Part shown: one piece after another, positions 38,205 to 47,614 of the stretch | Position numbering within the stretch: position 1 is the stretch's first letter | Layout: each line of letters starts with the position of its first letter | Source of the DNA: PZPK01 sp965230795 | GTDB lineage: Bacteria; Pseudomonadota; Gammaproteobacteria; Pseudomonadales; Oleiphilaceae | Direction of reading: 5' to 3' | Length of the DNA stretch: 64,000 nucleotides | Assembly: GCA_965230795.1 (NCBI GenBank) | Contig: OZ246020.1 | Coordinates: forward strand, 3,224,001-3,288,000 | Translations under genes and position numbers: made by a program | Notes under the pieces: model-generated | The model's input: only the letters and a program-made list of their open reading frames with translations | Told to the model about the DNA's origin: nothing | Database searches by the model: none

Positions 38205-40118
38205 ATGAGCTACGCCGAGGAATACAAACGCTCCATCGAGCACCCTGAATCCTTCTGGGCCGAGCAGGCCCGGGAGCTGCATTGGTTCAAGACACCGAGC
38301 ACCATTTTGCAGGCAGACGAAAATGGCATTCAACGCTGGTTCCCTGATGGCGAGATGAATACCTGTTATATGGCTCTGGATGATCAGGTCAACCAGGGAC
38401 GTGGCGACCAGGTCGCCATTTACTATGACTCGCCGGTGACGAAAAGCCAGAGTGCGCTGACCTACAGCGAATTGCTGTCCCGGGTGGCGCATTTTGCCGA
38501 CGCCCTGCAGCAACGTGGCGTAAAAAAAGGGGATCGCGTCCTGATCTATATGCCCATGGTGCCGGAAGCCGTGATCGCCATGCTGGCTACGGCCCGCCTT
38601 GGCGCCATTCATTCCGTTGTATTTGGTGGCTTCGCCGCGCGCGAGCTGGCCATCCGTATAGATGATGCGGAACCCAAGGTCATCGTTTCGGCATCCTGCG
38701 GCATCGAAGTGGATCGCATTATTCCCTACAAGCCCTTGCTTGATGAAGCCATCGAACTGGCATCACACCGACCCGAATGCTGCATCATACTCCAGCGCCA
38801 GCAATGCCTCGCCAAACTGACTTCGGGACGCGATGAAACCTGGGACGATGCCATCAAACACACGAAAGCCTGTGCAGCAGTGACCGTGCGTGCCACCGAC
38901 CCGCTGTATATTCTTTATACATCAGGCACCACCGGCAAACCCAAAGGTGTGGTGCGTGACAACGGCGGTCATGCCGTAGCCATGCATTACAGTATGCAGG
39001 CCATCTATGCCACGCAGCCCGGCGATGTATTCTGGGCCGCCTCGGATGTCGGCTGGGTGGTGGGTCACTCCTACATCGTTTACGGTCCCCTGCTCAGCGG
39101 TCTTAGTACCGTGCTCTACGAAGGCAAACCGGTGAAGACACCGGATGCCGGTGCATTTTGGCGCGTCATCGAACAGTACGCTGTCAAAGCCCTGTTCTCG
39201 GCACCCACTGCTTTCCGGGCGATTAAAAAAGAAGATCCGGGTGGACGCTGCTATCAGCAGTATGACACCTCGAGCCTCGAAACCGTGTTTGTCGCCGGCG
39301 AACGTCTGGACCCTCCCACCTACGATTGGATACGCGATCTGACCGACTGCCCGGTCGTTGATCACTGGTGGCAAACCGAGACCGGTTGGGCAATTTGCGG
39401 AAACCCAATGGGCATTGAGGCTATGCCCACCAAGGCAGGCTCCTCCACCCTGCCCAGCCCCGGATTCGATGTGCGTATTCTCGATGATGAAGGCAAGGAG
39501 CTCGGCCCCGGTGAACATGGTAATATTGCGCTGCGACTGCCTTTACCACCGTCCTGCCTGCCAACAATCTGGGGGAATTTCGAGCGCTTTGAAGCGGGCT
39601 ATCTCAGCAAGTTTGATGGCTACTATTGTTCCGGCGATGGCGGCTACAAGGACGACGATGGCTATGTCTTCATTATGGGGCGCACCGATGACGTCATTAA
39701 CGTTGCCGGGCATCGTTTATCCACTGGTGAAATGGAAGAGGTGATCGCAGCTCATCCCAGCGTCGCAGAATGCACAGTCATTGGCATTCGCTGCCCCCTC
39801 AAGGGCCAGATCCCGGTTGGCCTGGTGCTGCTTAAAGACGGAGAAAAGGTAGATGAGGCGGCGCTTGAAGCGGACCTGATTCAATCTGTGAGAAGCAATA
39901 TCGGTCCCTTGGCCTGCTTCAAGACCGCCATGGTGGTCCAACGCCTGCCGAAGACACGCTCCGGCAAGATATTGCGAAAACTGTTGCGGCAAATCAGCAA
40001 TGGCGAAGACTATCAGATCCCCTCGACCATTGATGACCCCAGTAGCCTGCCGGAAATCCAGGCCGCCCTGTTGCAGCGCGGTATCGGTGAGACCCGACAA
40101 GCCAGCGCTGCGGGTTAA
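38205..40118 (+). CDS. prpE: Propionyl-CoA/acyl-CoA synthetase (PrpE-like, AMP-forming)
   Basis: 637 aa ligase that activates a short-chain carboxylate through an acyl-AMP intermediate. Start ATG 38205 with GGGAGCC upstream. ANL motifs: ILYTSGTTGKPKGVVRDNGG (P-loop and PrpE-type VRDNGG), WWQTETGWAI, YYCSGDGGYKDDDGYVFIMGRTDDVINVAGHR, and the acetylatable Lys in KTRSGKILRK. The insertion WWQTETGWAICGNP and the DNGG sequence point to PrpE rather than Acs. It is monocistronic, with no prpBCD nearby. Substrate assignment to propionate is by family. Confidence 0.85.
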   Translation: MSYAEEYKRSIEHPESFWAEQARELHWFKTPSTILQADENGIQRWFPDGEMNTCYMALDDQVNQGRGDQVAIYYDSPVTKSQSALTYSELLSRVAHFADALQQRGVKKGDRVLIYMPMVPEAVIAMLATARLGAIHSVVFGGFAARELAIRIDDAEPKVIVSASCGIEVDRIIPYKPLLDEAIELASHRPECCIILQRQQCLAKLTSGRDETWDDAIKHTKACAAVTVRATDPLYILYTSGTTGKPKGVVRDNGGHAVAMHYSMQAIYATQPGDVFWAASDVGWVVGHSYIVYGPLLSGLSTVLYEGKPVKTPDAGAFWRVIEQYAVKALFSAPTAFRAIKKEDPGGRCYQQYDTSSLETVFVAGERLDPPTYDWIRDLTDCPVVDHWWQTETGWAICGNPMGIEAMPTKAGSSTLPSPGFDVRILDDEGKELGPGEHGNIALRLPLPPSCLPTIWGNFERFEAGYLSKFDGYYCSGDGGYKDDDGYVFIMGRTDDVINVAGHRLSTGEMEEVIAAHPSVAECTVIGIRCPLKGQIPVGLVLLKDGEKVDEAALEADLIQSVRSNIGPLACFKTAMVVQRLPKTRSGKILRKLLRQISNGEDYQIPSTIDDPSSLPEIQAALLQRGIGETRQASAAG

Positions 40119-40128
40119 AAAAGATAGC

Positions 40129-40168
40129 GCTCTGACTGGCCCGAATTCCCGAAACAGTCAGAGCATTT
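40129..40168. terminator. Bidirectional terminator between prpE and mscS
   Basis: A 10-bp perfect stem GCTCTGACTG (40129-40138)/CAGTCAGAGC (40155-40164). On the plus strand it is followed by ATTTTA; on the minus strand by a run of six T after a short spacer (plus-strand AAAAAA at 40117-40122). It can serve both converging genes. Confidence 0.8.
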
Positions 40169-40198
40169 TAGAAATGGATGAAGGTGATGGAGAGGACG

Positions 40199-41032
40199 CT
40201 ATTCCTCGCCTTCTTTCACCAGAATCACTTTTCGATGCGGGAATGGAATTTCGATATCCGCATCATCCAGGGCTTTTTTAATTTGCTCCGGCACCGAATA
40301 CAGCACCTTAAAGTAGTGCTCCCCTTCGCAGAAAGGGCGAACCTTAAAGTCTACCGAACTATTGTTCAGCGCCGACACTTCAATAAACGGCACCGGGTCT
40401 TTGAGCACATGCGGATGCGCATCCAGCACCGACTTGATCACCGCTCTCGCCTTCTCGGTATCTTCCTTGTAAGCCACACCAATGGTCATGTCGACACCCC
40501 GTATGGAGTGATGGGAGTGATTGATAATCTGGTCTCCCCAGATCTGGCTGTTGGGAATGATGATTTGCTGATTGTCGAAGGTTTTGAGAATGGTGGTAAA
40601 CAGGTCGATTTCGGTGACATTACCGAACTGCCCTGCCGCATCAATAAAATCCCCCACCTTGTAGGGACGGAAGAACAACAACATGATACCCGCCGCCATA
40701 TTAGACAAGGCGCCCTGCAATGCGAGCCCGACCGCCAGACCCGCTGCACCAAGGAGTGCGACGATAGACGCGGTTTGTACACCAAAACGATTGAGTACCG
40801 CGATCAGCACGAAGGCCAGAATAATGTATTTGGCCGCGTTGCCCAGAAAGCGGAACAGGGTATCGTCCATGCGTTCATGTTTCTTGCCGATATTCCAGAT
40901 TAAATTTTTTGCCTTGTTGGCGATGAACATGCCAACGATCAAGATGACAATCGCAAGCAATACATTCATGGTGCCCTCCAACAACACGGGCATGTATTGG
41001 TCCAAATCAAGGTAGTCTTGCAGCTCTTTCAC
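40199..41032 (-). CDS. mscS: Small-conductance mechanosensitive channel MscS
   Basis: 277 aa inner-membrane channel that opens under hypo-osmotic shock. Three N-terminal helices (the first around VLLAIVILIVGMFIANKAKN). The pore helix TM3 contains the Ala/Gly packing SIVALLGAAGLAVGLALQGALSNMAAGIML, close to Escherichia coli MscS. A cytosolic beta domain has FFRPYKVGDFID and PNSQIWGDQIINHS. Start is a GTG at 41032, with AGGAG 8 nt upstream. Length and motifs are those of the short MscS form rather than the long MscK/MscM forms. Confidence 0.93.
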   Translation of the reverse strand: MKELQDYLDLDQYMPVLLEGTMNVLLAIVILIVGMFIANKAKNLIWNIGKKHERMDDTLFRFLGNAAKYIILAFVLIAVLNRFGVQTASIVALLGAAGLAVGLALQGALSNMAAGIMLLFFRPYKVGDFIDAAGQFGNVTEIDLFTTILKTFDNQQIIIPNSQIWGDQIINHSHHSIRGVDMTIGVAYKEDTEKARAVIKSVLDAHPHVLKDPVPFIEVSALNNSSVDFKVRPFCEGEHYFKVLYSVPEQIKKALDDADIEIPFPHRKVILVKEGEE

Positions 41033-41243
41033 GAGATATTCTCCTGCTTGTTTTTATCAGTTCTTTATTCAATCCCTTGTCCCGGGAAACGCTCGCCAGG
41101 CGCAACAAGGACAATTCCACCATTAGCATATCGTTTAATTCGGGAATGGCCAGTCAATCGGCAAGACAGGGCATGCAACCTGAAAGAGATTGCGTGCCCA
41201 TATCAAAATGGAAGGGATGTAAGACTAAGAGAGGAAGAAAGAA

Positions 41244-41984
41244 TTAATTCACATAGCTCTTGATGATGGCATCATATTGACCGGACGCTTTCAGCTTCTT
41301 CAGGCCTTCATTGAACTGATCACGATGTGACGCATTCAGGAAACCCACCTTGTAATGCGTAGGTGGAAAGATTTCGTGAATGTTCACCTGGGACGACGTA
41401 TCCACCTGTTTTTCAGCGGCGCGGAAGTATTTGAAGATATTGATATCCATCACCACCGACTCAACACGCCCCCCAAACAGCATGGTGATCTGCTTGCTCT
41501 GCTTGGCTTTCTCGCTATAGCGCTTGTTGGCGGAGGCCATGTTCGCAAAATCCGGCCCGAGGTACTTCACCGCATTCTGAAACGCGATCACCGAGTGATT
41601 GGACAGATCCGCCACAGACTGAATCTGCAGGCTCTTGTCTGCCAGCGACACGGCAACATTCTGGTAAGTAATATGAGGTTCGGAAAAATGCACATTGGCG
41701 ATCCCGGAGGCTTCGGTCACGGTCAAGGCGGCATCCACCTGCTTGTCTTCCAACGACTTGGTCACCCGTGCAAAAGGCAGATACACCGGTTCAATGGTAT
41801 GCCCGGACATTTTTAAGGCCTCGCGCACAATATCGAGTTCCATGCCGGAGTTATTGTCCTGAATAACGTAAGGGGGTAAGGCCAGGCCGACGGCCACCTT
41901 CAGGTTATCTGCATGCGCGATAAGGCTCGAGCAGGCAGCCATGACAAAAAAAGCAAGCTGTTTGAGAAGCGGCGAATTAAACAT
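41244..41984 (-). CDS. Periplasmic amino-acid-type solute-binding protein
   Basis: 246 aa of the SBP_bac_3 fold. Start ATG 41984 with GGAGAG upstream; a longer open frame to 42176 lacks support. Signal peptide ending near SSLIAHA, then DNLKVAVGLALPPYVIQDNNSGMELDIVREAL, the usual opening of this family. TEASGIANVHFSEPH replaces the common R-x3-ANF-SxPY phrase, so the ligand-binding Arg is not obvious. No permease or ATPase genes lie nearby; many such orphans in gammaproteobacteria are of unknown role. Confidence 0.85.
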   Translation of the reverse strand: MFNSPLLKQLAFFVMAACSSLIAHADNLKVAVGLALPPYVIQDNNSGMELDIVREALKMSGHTIEPVYLPFARVTKSLEDKQVDAALTVTEASGIANVHFSEPHITYQNVAVSLADKSLQIQSVADLSNHSVIAFQNAVKYLGPDFANMASANKRYSEKAKQSKQITMLFGGRVESVVMDINIFKYFRAAEKQVDTSSQVNIHEIFPPTHYKVGFLNASHRDQFNEGLKKLKASGQYDAIIKSYVN

Positions 41985-42159
41985 TAAATACTCTCCGAAG
42001 GTTATTTTTGTCTCCCTACCGTTTGATCCATAGTTTCCATTCGCTATCAGTATAGTTGCCTCCGAAAAAATCGCAGGGAAAGGCCAAGACAAACAGATCC
42101 GCTGGTCTCTCACCAGCGTAACAAACATGCATACAAGATAAAGAGGAAGGTAGCGAAGC

Positions 42160-42336
42160 ATGTTCAAGCTATTCAAAAAAGATCCTGTGAAAAAGCTGGA
42201 TCAGGCCTACCACGCCAAATTGACCGAAGCCATGCAGGCGCAGCGCAATGGTGATATTCGAGCCTACTCTGAACTCACCCGGGAAGCTGAGGCTTTGAAA
42301 CAGTCCCTCGACGCCTTACAGTCAGAAGGGAGGTAG
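42160..42336 (+). CDS. Small conserved protein (DUF6435-like)
   Basis: 58 aa, with GAGGAAGG about 9 nt before the ATG. The sequence starts MFKLFKKDPVKKLDQAYHAK and continues with LTEAMQAQRNGDIRAYSELT, then a helical EAEALKQSLDAL tail. It is lysine- and alanine-rich, probably one helical hairpin. The opening MF-LFK-DP-KKL and QRNGDIR-YSELT are typical of a small family annotated as DUF6435 in marine gammaproteobacteria. Function unknown. It is divergent from the solute-binding-protein gene. Confidence 0.8.
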   Translation: MFKLFKKDPVKKLDQAYHAKLTEAMQAQRNGDIRAYSELTREAEALKQSLDALQSEGR

Positions 42337-42847
42337 AATGAAGGCTGAATAAAAGCAGAGCAGACCTGAAGCTCGTACACCCTGTGTTTGATGGGAGGAG
42401 TAAGCACTCCACGAAATCCGGCCTGTTGACCACCTTGGTGCACATCACCCTGCCACACCACCCAATTGAGTGCGATTTCTTCGCCAGGAAGACCCCGACC
42501 TGAAACGCCAACTCGCGCTTATTCATTGTAAAACAAGATATTTTTTTCGCTTGGCTTTGGCCTTGCTCCTTTTGTACAACGTGCAGGAAACCTTCTCGTG
42601 AACCGAACAGCAGACGCATCGACTTCGGCCGATCCACATGTACACCTGAGTGCCTGCATGAACTGAAAGACAGACGAAACCGTTCGGGCAACGATGCCCG
42701 CCACCAAGCAAGGCCTGCTTGTTTCAATCGCCAACGCAATCGCGCCCAGGCAAGGCCCTGGAACCCCATGAAGAAAGCGCATCCACTGCACGACCAGAAT
42801 AGCCCGTTTCCGCCAACCCCTAATGTCTTGAACGAAAGGAGCAACTC
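42337..42847. other. 511-bp region without a recognised gene
   Basis: Several open frames overlap on the minus strand (42275-42907, 42519-42791, 42523-42711), all rich in Cys, Arg, Ser and Trp, lacking ribosome-binding sites and resembling no protein I know. Short stems occur, for example GGGC-AACGAT-GCCC near 42687-42700, and AAGCAAGGCCTGCTT near 42708-42722. It might be a dispersed repeat or an RNA gene; I can support neither. Confidence 0.3.
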
Positions 42848-44152
42848 ATGACACATCAGGCAGAACACCGCACACCCAATCCGATACCAGACACCGCCAA
42901 GTCGCAAGAATCCATATCACCATCTCCGACAAAGCCTGACACCTCGGAAAGCAAAACCGCCCACGACAAACAGAAAACCTTTGCCCACGATATCAACTTC
43001 AAGATTGGCCATATTGAAAGCGATATCGAACAGATGGCCGGCGTCGTGGAACAGGTCGAGTCGAAGCTCAAGCATGTATTGGGCGACCTGAAGTCCCGCA
43101 CCGCACATATTACCGCCGAAATCGACCAGATCTCCGGAAAACTCAACGCCAGCAATCAGTACGCCGCCGCGCAACTTGAATCCCTCGATACGCGTCTGAA
43201 GGCCCTGGTCGAAAATTTTGGAGACAAACTGGGAGGCGTCGACCAGCGCCTGATTGCCCACCACGACGATATCGAGTCCCTGAGACGGGATCTTCAGCAG
43301 TCCAGTGACGATCTCGATCGACGCCTGAGCACGTTCCAGCTGCAAACCCAATCACGGCTGAAAGCCCTTTCGGAAAGTCATGAAGCTCAACGAAAAACCC
43401 AACAGCTACTAAGCGAATACATTGACGGCGTACAGGAACAAACCAGCACGAACACCGGTGACATTTACGATCTCAATACCAACTTGTCGACATTCCAGCG
43501 GGTATCGGGAGAGCGGCTGCGCAATATCGGTATCGCCATGGCGCTGGTGATCCTTGCGGTCATTGCGAGTGTGGCCTACCTGCACGGGGACACACCGCCT
43601 GTTGAAAGCGTGGTTCAGGAGCGTATTGATCAGGTTCAGCGCGACATCGCAGCCACCTACACCACACAAACCGAGACCAGCCAGGTAGAATCGAAACTGG
43701 GGGCTGCATTTCTGGATGTCACCGAACGGATGACCACCATGGAACAAATGTCGGCGCTTGAGCGCGAGGCATTGGATATGGAGCTTTCTGCCCTTCAACT
43801 AAGCGTTTACGGCCCGGAGGATGACGCCAGTGCGCTGCCGCAACCGACACTTGAAGTCTTTGACCAAAGCTGGATCGACAGCCGCAGCGGCGAGCACTAC
43901 GCCATCCAGCTGGTGGGGGTGTATCGGGAAACCGGCATGCTCAACTTCATCAACCGTTATGCGGAGTCACTGGGCGAATATCCCCTGTCCTACTCTATCA
44001 GCGAATACCGGGGCCAACCCTGGTATAACCTGTTTTATGGCGACTTTGAGTCTTTCGAGCAGGCCCAAAACACCCTGGATACGCTGCCCTCCGCCTTGCA
44101 GAACAATGCGCCCTGGGTTCGGGAAATGAGCAGCCTGCAAACAACTGAATAA
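42848..44152 (+). CDS. Membrane-anchored coiled-coil protein with C-terminal SPOR-like domain
   Basis: 434 aa, AAAGGAG ribosome-binding site. Residues 1-45 are Pro/Ser/Thr-rich. Residues about 50-215 form a long coiled coil (KIGHIESDIEQMAGVVEQVESKLKHV and following heptads). A single helix (about 228-246, IGIAMALVILAVIASVAYLHG) spans the membrane; the periplasmic side has a second coiled coil. Residues about 340-425 look like a SPOR peptidoglycan-binding domain (YAIQLVGVYRETGMLNFINR, GQPWYNLFYGDFESFEQAQNTLDTLP). The layout recalls DamX, but with cytoplasmic coils instead of an ATPase. A link to septal cell wall is inferred. Confidence 0.7.
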   Translation: MTHQAEHRTPNPIPDTAKSQESISPSPTKPDTSESKTAHDKQKTFAHDINFKIGHIESDIEQMAGVVEQVESKLKHVLGDLKSRTAHITAEIDQISGKLNASNQYAAAQLESLDTRLKALVENFGDKLGGVDQRLIAHHDDIESLRRDLQQSSDDLDRRLSTFQLQTQSRLKALSESHEAQRKTQQLLSEYIDGVQEQTSTNTGDIYDLNTNLSTFQRVSGERLRNIGIAMALVILAVIASVAYLHGDTPPVESVVQERIDQVQRDIAATYTTQTETSQVESKLGAAFLDVTERMTTMEQMSALEREALDMELSALQLSVYGPEDDASALPQPTLEVFDQSWIDSRSGEHYAIQLVGVYRETGMLNFINRYAESLGEYPLSYSISEYRGQPWYNLFYGDFESFEQAQNTLDTLPSALQNNAPWVREMSSLQTTE

Positions 44153-44476
44153 GTTGTCTTTGATTTTGTGGGCAAGTGTTGCTAAGCACCTTTGCACACC
44201 TGCCCACTTGCATTGCTCTCTTGCGCTCTTACCTACAAGAACATCTGGCTGAACATCCCCAAGCATCGTATCGCTATCCTCATCGTTCCTCCCCAGCATT
44301 CGTGAATTTATTTCTCAACGCCTGTTCGACTTATTCGCTTTATTCACAAATGCCTGAAAGTCCACAATTTACCTATGGAATGGTCGTCATCTGGCTTTGT
44401 GTTGCACAAGCCACGCAACAACAAAGATCGATGTCGCCAGAAAGGACCCAACAACAAAAACAGAGTGAGCAGTACC
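44153..44476. other. 324-bp gap before the unrecognised gene
   Basis: No RNA gene, promoter or terminator could be recognised. Open frames here, including 44176-44622, run out of phase with the gene that follows and lack homology. Confidence 0.3.
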
Positions 44477-45466
44477 GTGAATGCAGTAAAATCCGTGGAC
44501 ATTCAATCCCCCTCTTCACCCAGCCCCGAGGTAAAAGAACAGACCATCCGCGCCTGGATCGCGAAAAAGGAAAGTGTGTGTCCCTATGCACCGGGGCTAG
44601 CCAGATTCATTCAGTTGCCTGAGATCAACACGCTGGACATGAGCCATGTCTACTATCTCGCCAAGGAACTCAATGCCTTCTATACCGCCAGGGAAAACGG
44701 TAAACGCGTGGGTCGCTGGATGCTTATGCCCCATCAGGAATGGCAGACTCACGACGAAGCGCACCGCTATTCCGAGCGTCTGTTCTGGCTCATCAATGCC
44801 GCTTACTTCCATCTGTTGGGGGATAAAAAATCCGTTCAGGCCGCCATGAAACAGCAACTCAGCGGCTACAACCGGGGTCACAAAGGCGAAATTCTCAACC
44901 CGATAATCGGCCACCAACCCAATCGCAATGCCAAGGTCGTACCGGCACGCAGCCTGTTCTACTCGGCCCTGTCACCGCTTTATAACAGCAAAAAGTTCTA
45001 CCGCTACTGCCCCCACTCGATTATTCCCATGGTCTACGCTTCCGAGTTCCAGGAGCTCAAAGATAAACACCCGAATGTCAGTGAAAGCGTCGCCTTTGAT
45101 ATGGCCGTGGGCGGCTTGTATGAGTTGTATGGCGACGACCTGGAACTCGATCTTGAGGCCTTCAAGCAGGAACTGCCCATTTGGGGGGCGATGATCGATC
45201 GTATTGCAGAAATTATGCGCGCAGCACGACTCAGTGTTTCCACCCGATGTGACGATGTCAAAGGCTGCCCGGCCAGCAACCTGAGCTACTTCCGTTTATG
45301 CCAACCGCAACTGTTGAATGCCCTGTTCACAAAATACAGCACGCACATGCCGGTATTGGCACATATCGCGAGGCAGACCCGGGCGCCCCTCAAACAGATT
45401 GTCGGCTCCTGTTTTGCCGGGAGTGGTCTGTATACCATTCCCGACTATGAAGCGCTCAACGGTTAG
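44477..45466 (+). CDS. Conserved-looking protein of unknown function
   Basis: 329 aa from a GTG at 44477 (in-frame GTG at 44465 also possible). I do not recognise the family. It begins with a linker, then KKESVCPYAPGLARFIQLPE, in which the CPYA resembles a buried Cys-Pro turn. Further features are an aromatic segment around MSHVYYLAKELNAFYTAREN, a PNRNAKVVPARSLFYSALSPLY block and the conserved-looking FYRYCPHSIIPMVYASEFQEL. Eight cysteines occur, four of them in CDDVKGC and near LCQPQLL/GSCFAGSG. It is soluble, with no signal peptide. A metal or haem protein is possible but not shown. Confidence 0.7.
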   Translation: MNAVKSVDIQSPSSPSPEVKEQTIRAWIAKKESVCPYAPGLARFIQLPEINTLDMSHVYYLAKELNAFYTARENGKRVGRWMLMPHQEWQTHDEAHRYSERLFWLINAAYFHLLGDKKSVQAAMKQQLSGYNRGHKGEILNPIIGHQPNRNAKVVPARSLFYSALSPLYNSKKFYRYCPHSIIPMVYASEFQELKDKHPNVSESVAFDMAVGGLYELYGDDLELDLEAFKQELPIWGAMIDRIAEIMRAARLSVSTRCDDVKGCPASNLSYFRLCQPQLLNALFTKYSTHMPVLAHIARQTRAPLKQIVGSCFAGSGLYTIPDYEALNG

Positions 45467-45486
45467 CGCTGGCCAAGATGCAACGC

Positions 45487-46401
45487 TCAGAGCGTCATGG
45501 GCTGGATAAAGGCAACAAAATCCGCCAATGACGCCTCCGGTAATTCTTCCATGGGGAGATGGCCCACCTCGGGGTAGACATGCAGTCGCGCCCCCGTGAT
45601 GTCTTCTTGAAAGCGATAGGCACTTTCAACCGGAAAGTATTGATCTTCCTCTCCCCACAGGATCAGGGTGGGCACATCTATGGCCGGGATCAGGGACGCA
45701 TCCTGATCAAGCCTCGCTACCACACGTTTGGGAAAGGCCGCGAGATTCCCCGGATAACGCGACAGTTCAAAGTAGCGATCGACCAGAGCCTCATCCACCA
45801 TTTGTTCATCATGGTAGACATCCTTCAGGCCCATCTCATACATGAAGCGCGGGGATACATGTGCCATGATCGTGTCCATCACCGGCAACTGGGCCATGGC
45901 AATCGGCGGCGGCCAGCTTTCCTGAGGGTAGCCCAGGGCGTTCATCAAGGTCAGCGATTGCACCTGCTGCGGAAATCCCAGGGCATACTGCCAGGCGATC
46001 CGTCCCCCCAAGGAACTGCCAACCAGATGCGCCTGTTCGATCCTCAGTGTTTGCAGAAATTCGGACAGAAAGTGAACATCATCATCCACTTCATAGCGAT
46101 CACTGTGGTCCGGCCCGGTTAAGCCGAATCCCGGCAGATCCATGCGAATCACGCGATACTGACGAGTAAGTGCTTCACTCCATTGATCCCAGGTATGCAA
46201 TGACGATGCGGTGCCATGAATCAGCACAATCACTTCCCCCGCTCCCTCATCCCGGTAGTGGACGCGATTGCCATCTATCGAGACGAAACGTGATGCCTCG
46301 TTGGTATATTTTTGCTCAATCGACTGCTTGTCCATCGAGTCGGAACACGCCGCCAGTATTGCCAATACAAGTACCAACCATAGCGAACCGCTTTTCGTCA
46401 T
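45487..46401 (-). CDS. Lipoprotein alpha/beta hydrolase
   Basis: 304 aa. N-terminal lipobox LAILAAC after a short positively charged start; the next residues SDSMDK suggest outer-membrane retention. Hydrolase motifs: VLIHGTASSLHTWDQW (oxyanion loop), nucleophile elbow VGSSLGGRI, acid in WGEEDQYFP and His in YPEVGHLPMEELPE. It resembles haloalkane dehalogenase/epoxide hydrolase-like esterases; substrate unknown. Start ATG 46401 is chosen because the signal peptide begins there (MTKSGSLWL); the upstream ATG 46410 is close behind. Confidence 0.85.
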   Translation of the reverse strand: MTKSGSLWLVLVLAILAACSDSMDKQSIEQKYTNEASRFVSIDGNRVHYRDEGAGEVIVLIHGTASSLHTWDQWSEALTRQYRVIRMDLPGFGLTGPDHSDRYEVDDDVHFLSEFLQTLRIEQAHLVGSSLGGRIAWQYALGFPQQVQSLTLMNALGYPQESWPPPIAMAQLPVMDTIMAHVSPRFMYEMGLKDVYHDEQMVDEALVDRYFELSRYPGNLAAFPKRVVARLDQDASLIPAIDVPTLILWGEEDQYFPVESAYRFQEDITGARLHVYPEVGHLPMEELPEASLADFVAFIQPMTL

Positions 46402-46503
46402 TGCTCCCATCCTAATCGCCCCTACAAAAGTGGTAATCTTATGGCGGAGCCTTTTACCGGCCTAGGTTCCCTGGTTTCACGATACTGTTCTTTGGTAACA
46501 CGC

Positions 46504-47556
46504 ATGACCCACCACACACATATCGGCACCGTTTCATTCGCTGCCGCCCGGGATCTCGCTGACACCTGCAGACAACTCGGTGTCATGTCGACCGCGCAGT
46601 TGGCTGCCATGAAACTCGACGAACCCGACGCATCAAATGCCCAGGCACGTCTGCCAGAGACAACGCTCATATCACTTTGGCAGGCCATTGCAGCCAGTCA
46701 TGCAGAACCGGGTATTGGTCTGAAGATCGGCCAGATGATTAATCCGGCCGCAAAAGGCTTACTCGCCAGCTGGATCAGTCAGTGTGCGACGCTGGGGGAA
46801 GCCCTGGCCATATTCCGAAAAAACATCGCCCTGATGAACCCATCGGAGCACTGGCATGTCAGCCACAAGACCAACTCCTGCTCTTTACGTTTGTCGCTAT
46901 GTGAAGACCGCGGCTATCCCGACATGGCCATTGAACGCAGCATGAGTGCCATGGTGATCTGGGCACGCGCGCTCAGCCGCCATCCCTTCCCTGTCGAGCG
47001 AGCCTGTTTTCGCTTTGCCCGCCCTTCCTATCACGCGCTATTCATCCCGATTTTCGGCCCGCACCTGGAATTTGAAGCCAGGGAAAGTCGGCTGTGTTTT
47101 GATGCAAGGTTGCTGGATCTTCCCCTGGTCAGCAGCAATCCCTTGTTGAAAGGTATCGTCGCCAATCAGGCCCAAAAAGCCCTGAAGGAACTAAAGCTGG
47201 AAACACCGATAGTACACACGGTAAAAACACGTCTCCGTGAAGCAATATCATCAGGTCAGGCCCTGCCCATCACCCATCTTTGTCGAGGCTTGAACATGAG
47301 TCGCCAGACCCTCTACCGGCAATTGAAACAGCAGAACACCGACTTTCAGTCCTTAAACGAACAGGTCAGAAAAGAGCGGGCACTGGAGCTGATTGAAGCC
47401 GGCCTGGATACCACCGCCATCAGTTTGAGCCTGGGCTATAAGGAACCCGGGAGTTTTTACAAAGCCTTCAAGCGTTGGTTTGGCACCACGCCCAAGGCCT
47501 ACGCCATGAGAGCTCGGGATGGAGAGAAAAATTCCTCAGAGGAGAACAGCCGCTGA
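46504..47556 (+). CDS. AraC-family regulator with arabinose-binding-type N-terminus
   Basis: 350 aa from ATG 46504; a longer form from 46441 is possible. The N-terminal domain (about 1-215) resembles that of other AraC regulators of the arabinose_bd group (IGLKIGQMINPAAKGLLASWISQCATLGEAL). The C-terminal helix-turn-helix motifs are ITHLCRGLNMSRQTLYRQLKQ and TTAISLSLGYKEPGSFYKAF, with KRWFGTTPKAY closing the domain. It converges on the CrtI-like oxidoreductase gene and diverges from the hydrolase gene at 45.5-46.4 kb, which is the likelier target. Confidence 0.88.
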   Translation: MTHHTHIGTVSFAAARDLADTCRQLGVMSTAQLAAMKLDEPDASNAQARLPETTLISLWQAIAASHAEPGIGLKIGQMINPAAKGLLASWISQCATLGEALAIFRKNIALMNPSEHWHVSHKTNSCSLRLSLCEDRGYPDMAIERSMSAMVIWARALSRHPFPVERACFRFARPSYHALFIPIFGPHLEFEARESRLCFDARLLDLPLVSSNPLLKGIVANQAQKALKELKLETPIVHTVKTRLREAISSGQALPITHLCRGLNMSRQTLYRQLKQQNTDFQSLNEQVRKERALELIEAGLDTTAISLSLGYKEPGSFYKAFKRWFGTTPKAYAMRARDGEKNSSEENSR

Positions 47557-47614
47557 GTCAGGTGTTGGATGATGCACGACTTAAACCTTGTGTGAAGCAG
47601 ATTCAAGCGGGCCC

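Noticed and set aside
42275..42907. 210-aa minus-strand open frame
   Set aside because: No ribosome-binding site, overlaps the ends of two supported genes, and has an unnatural Cys/Arg/Ser-rich composition.
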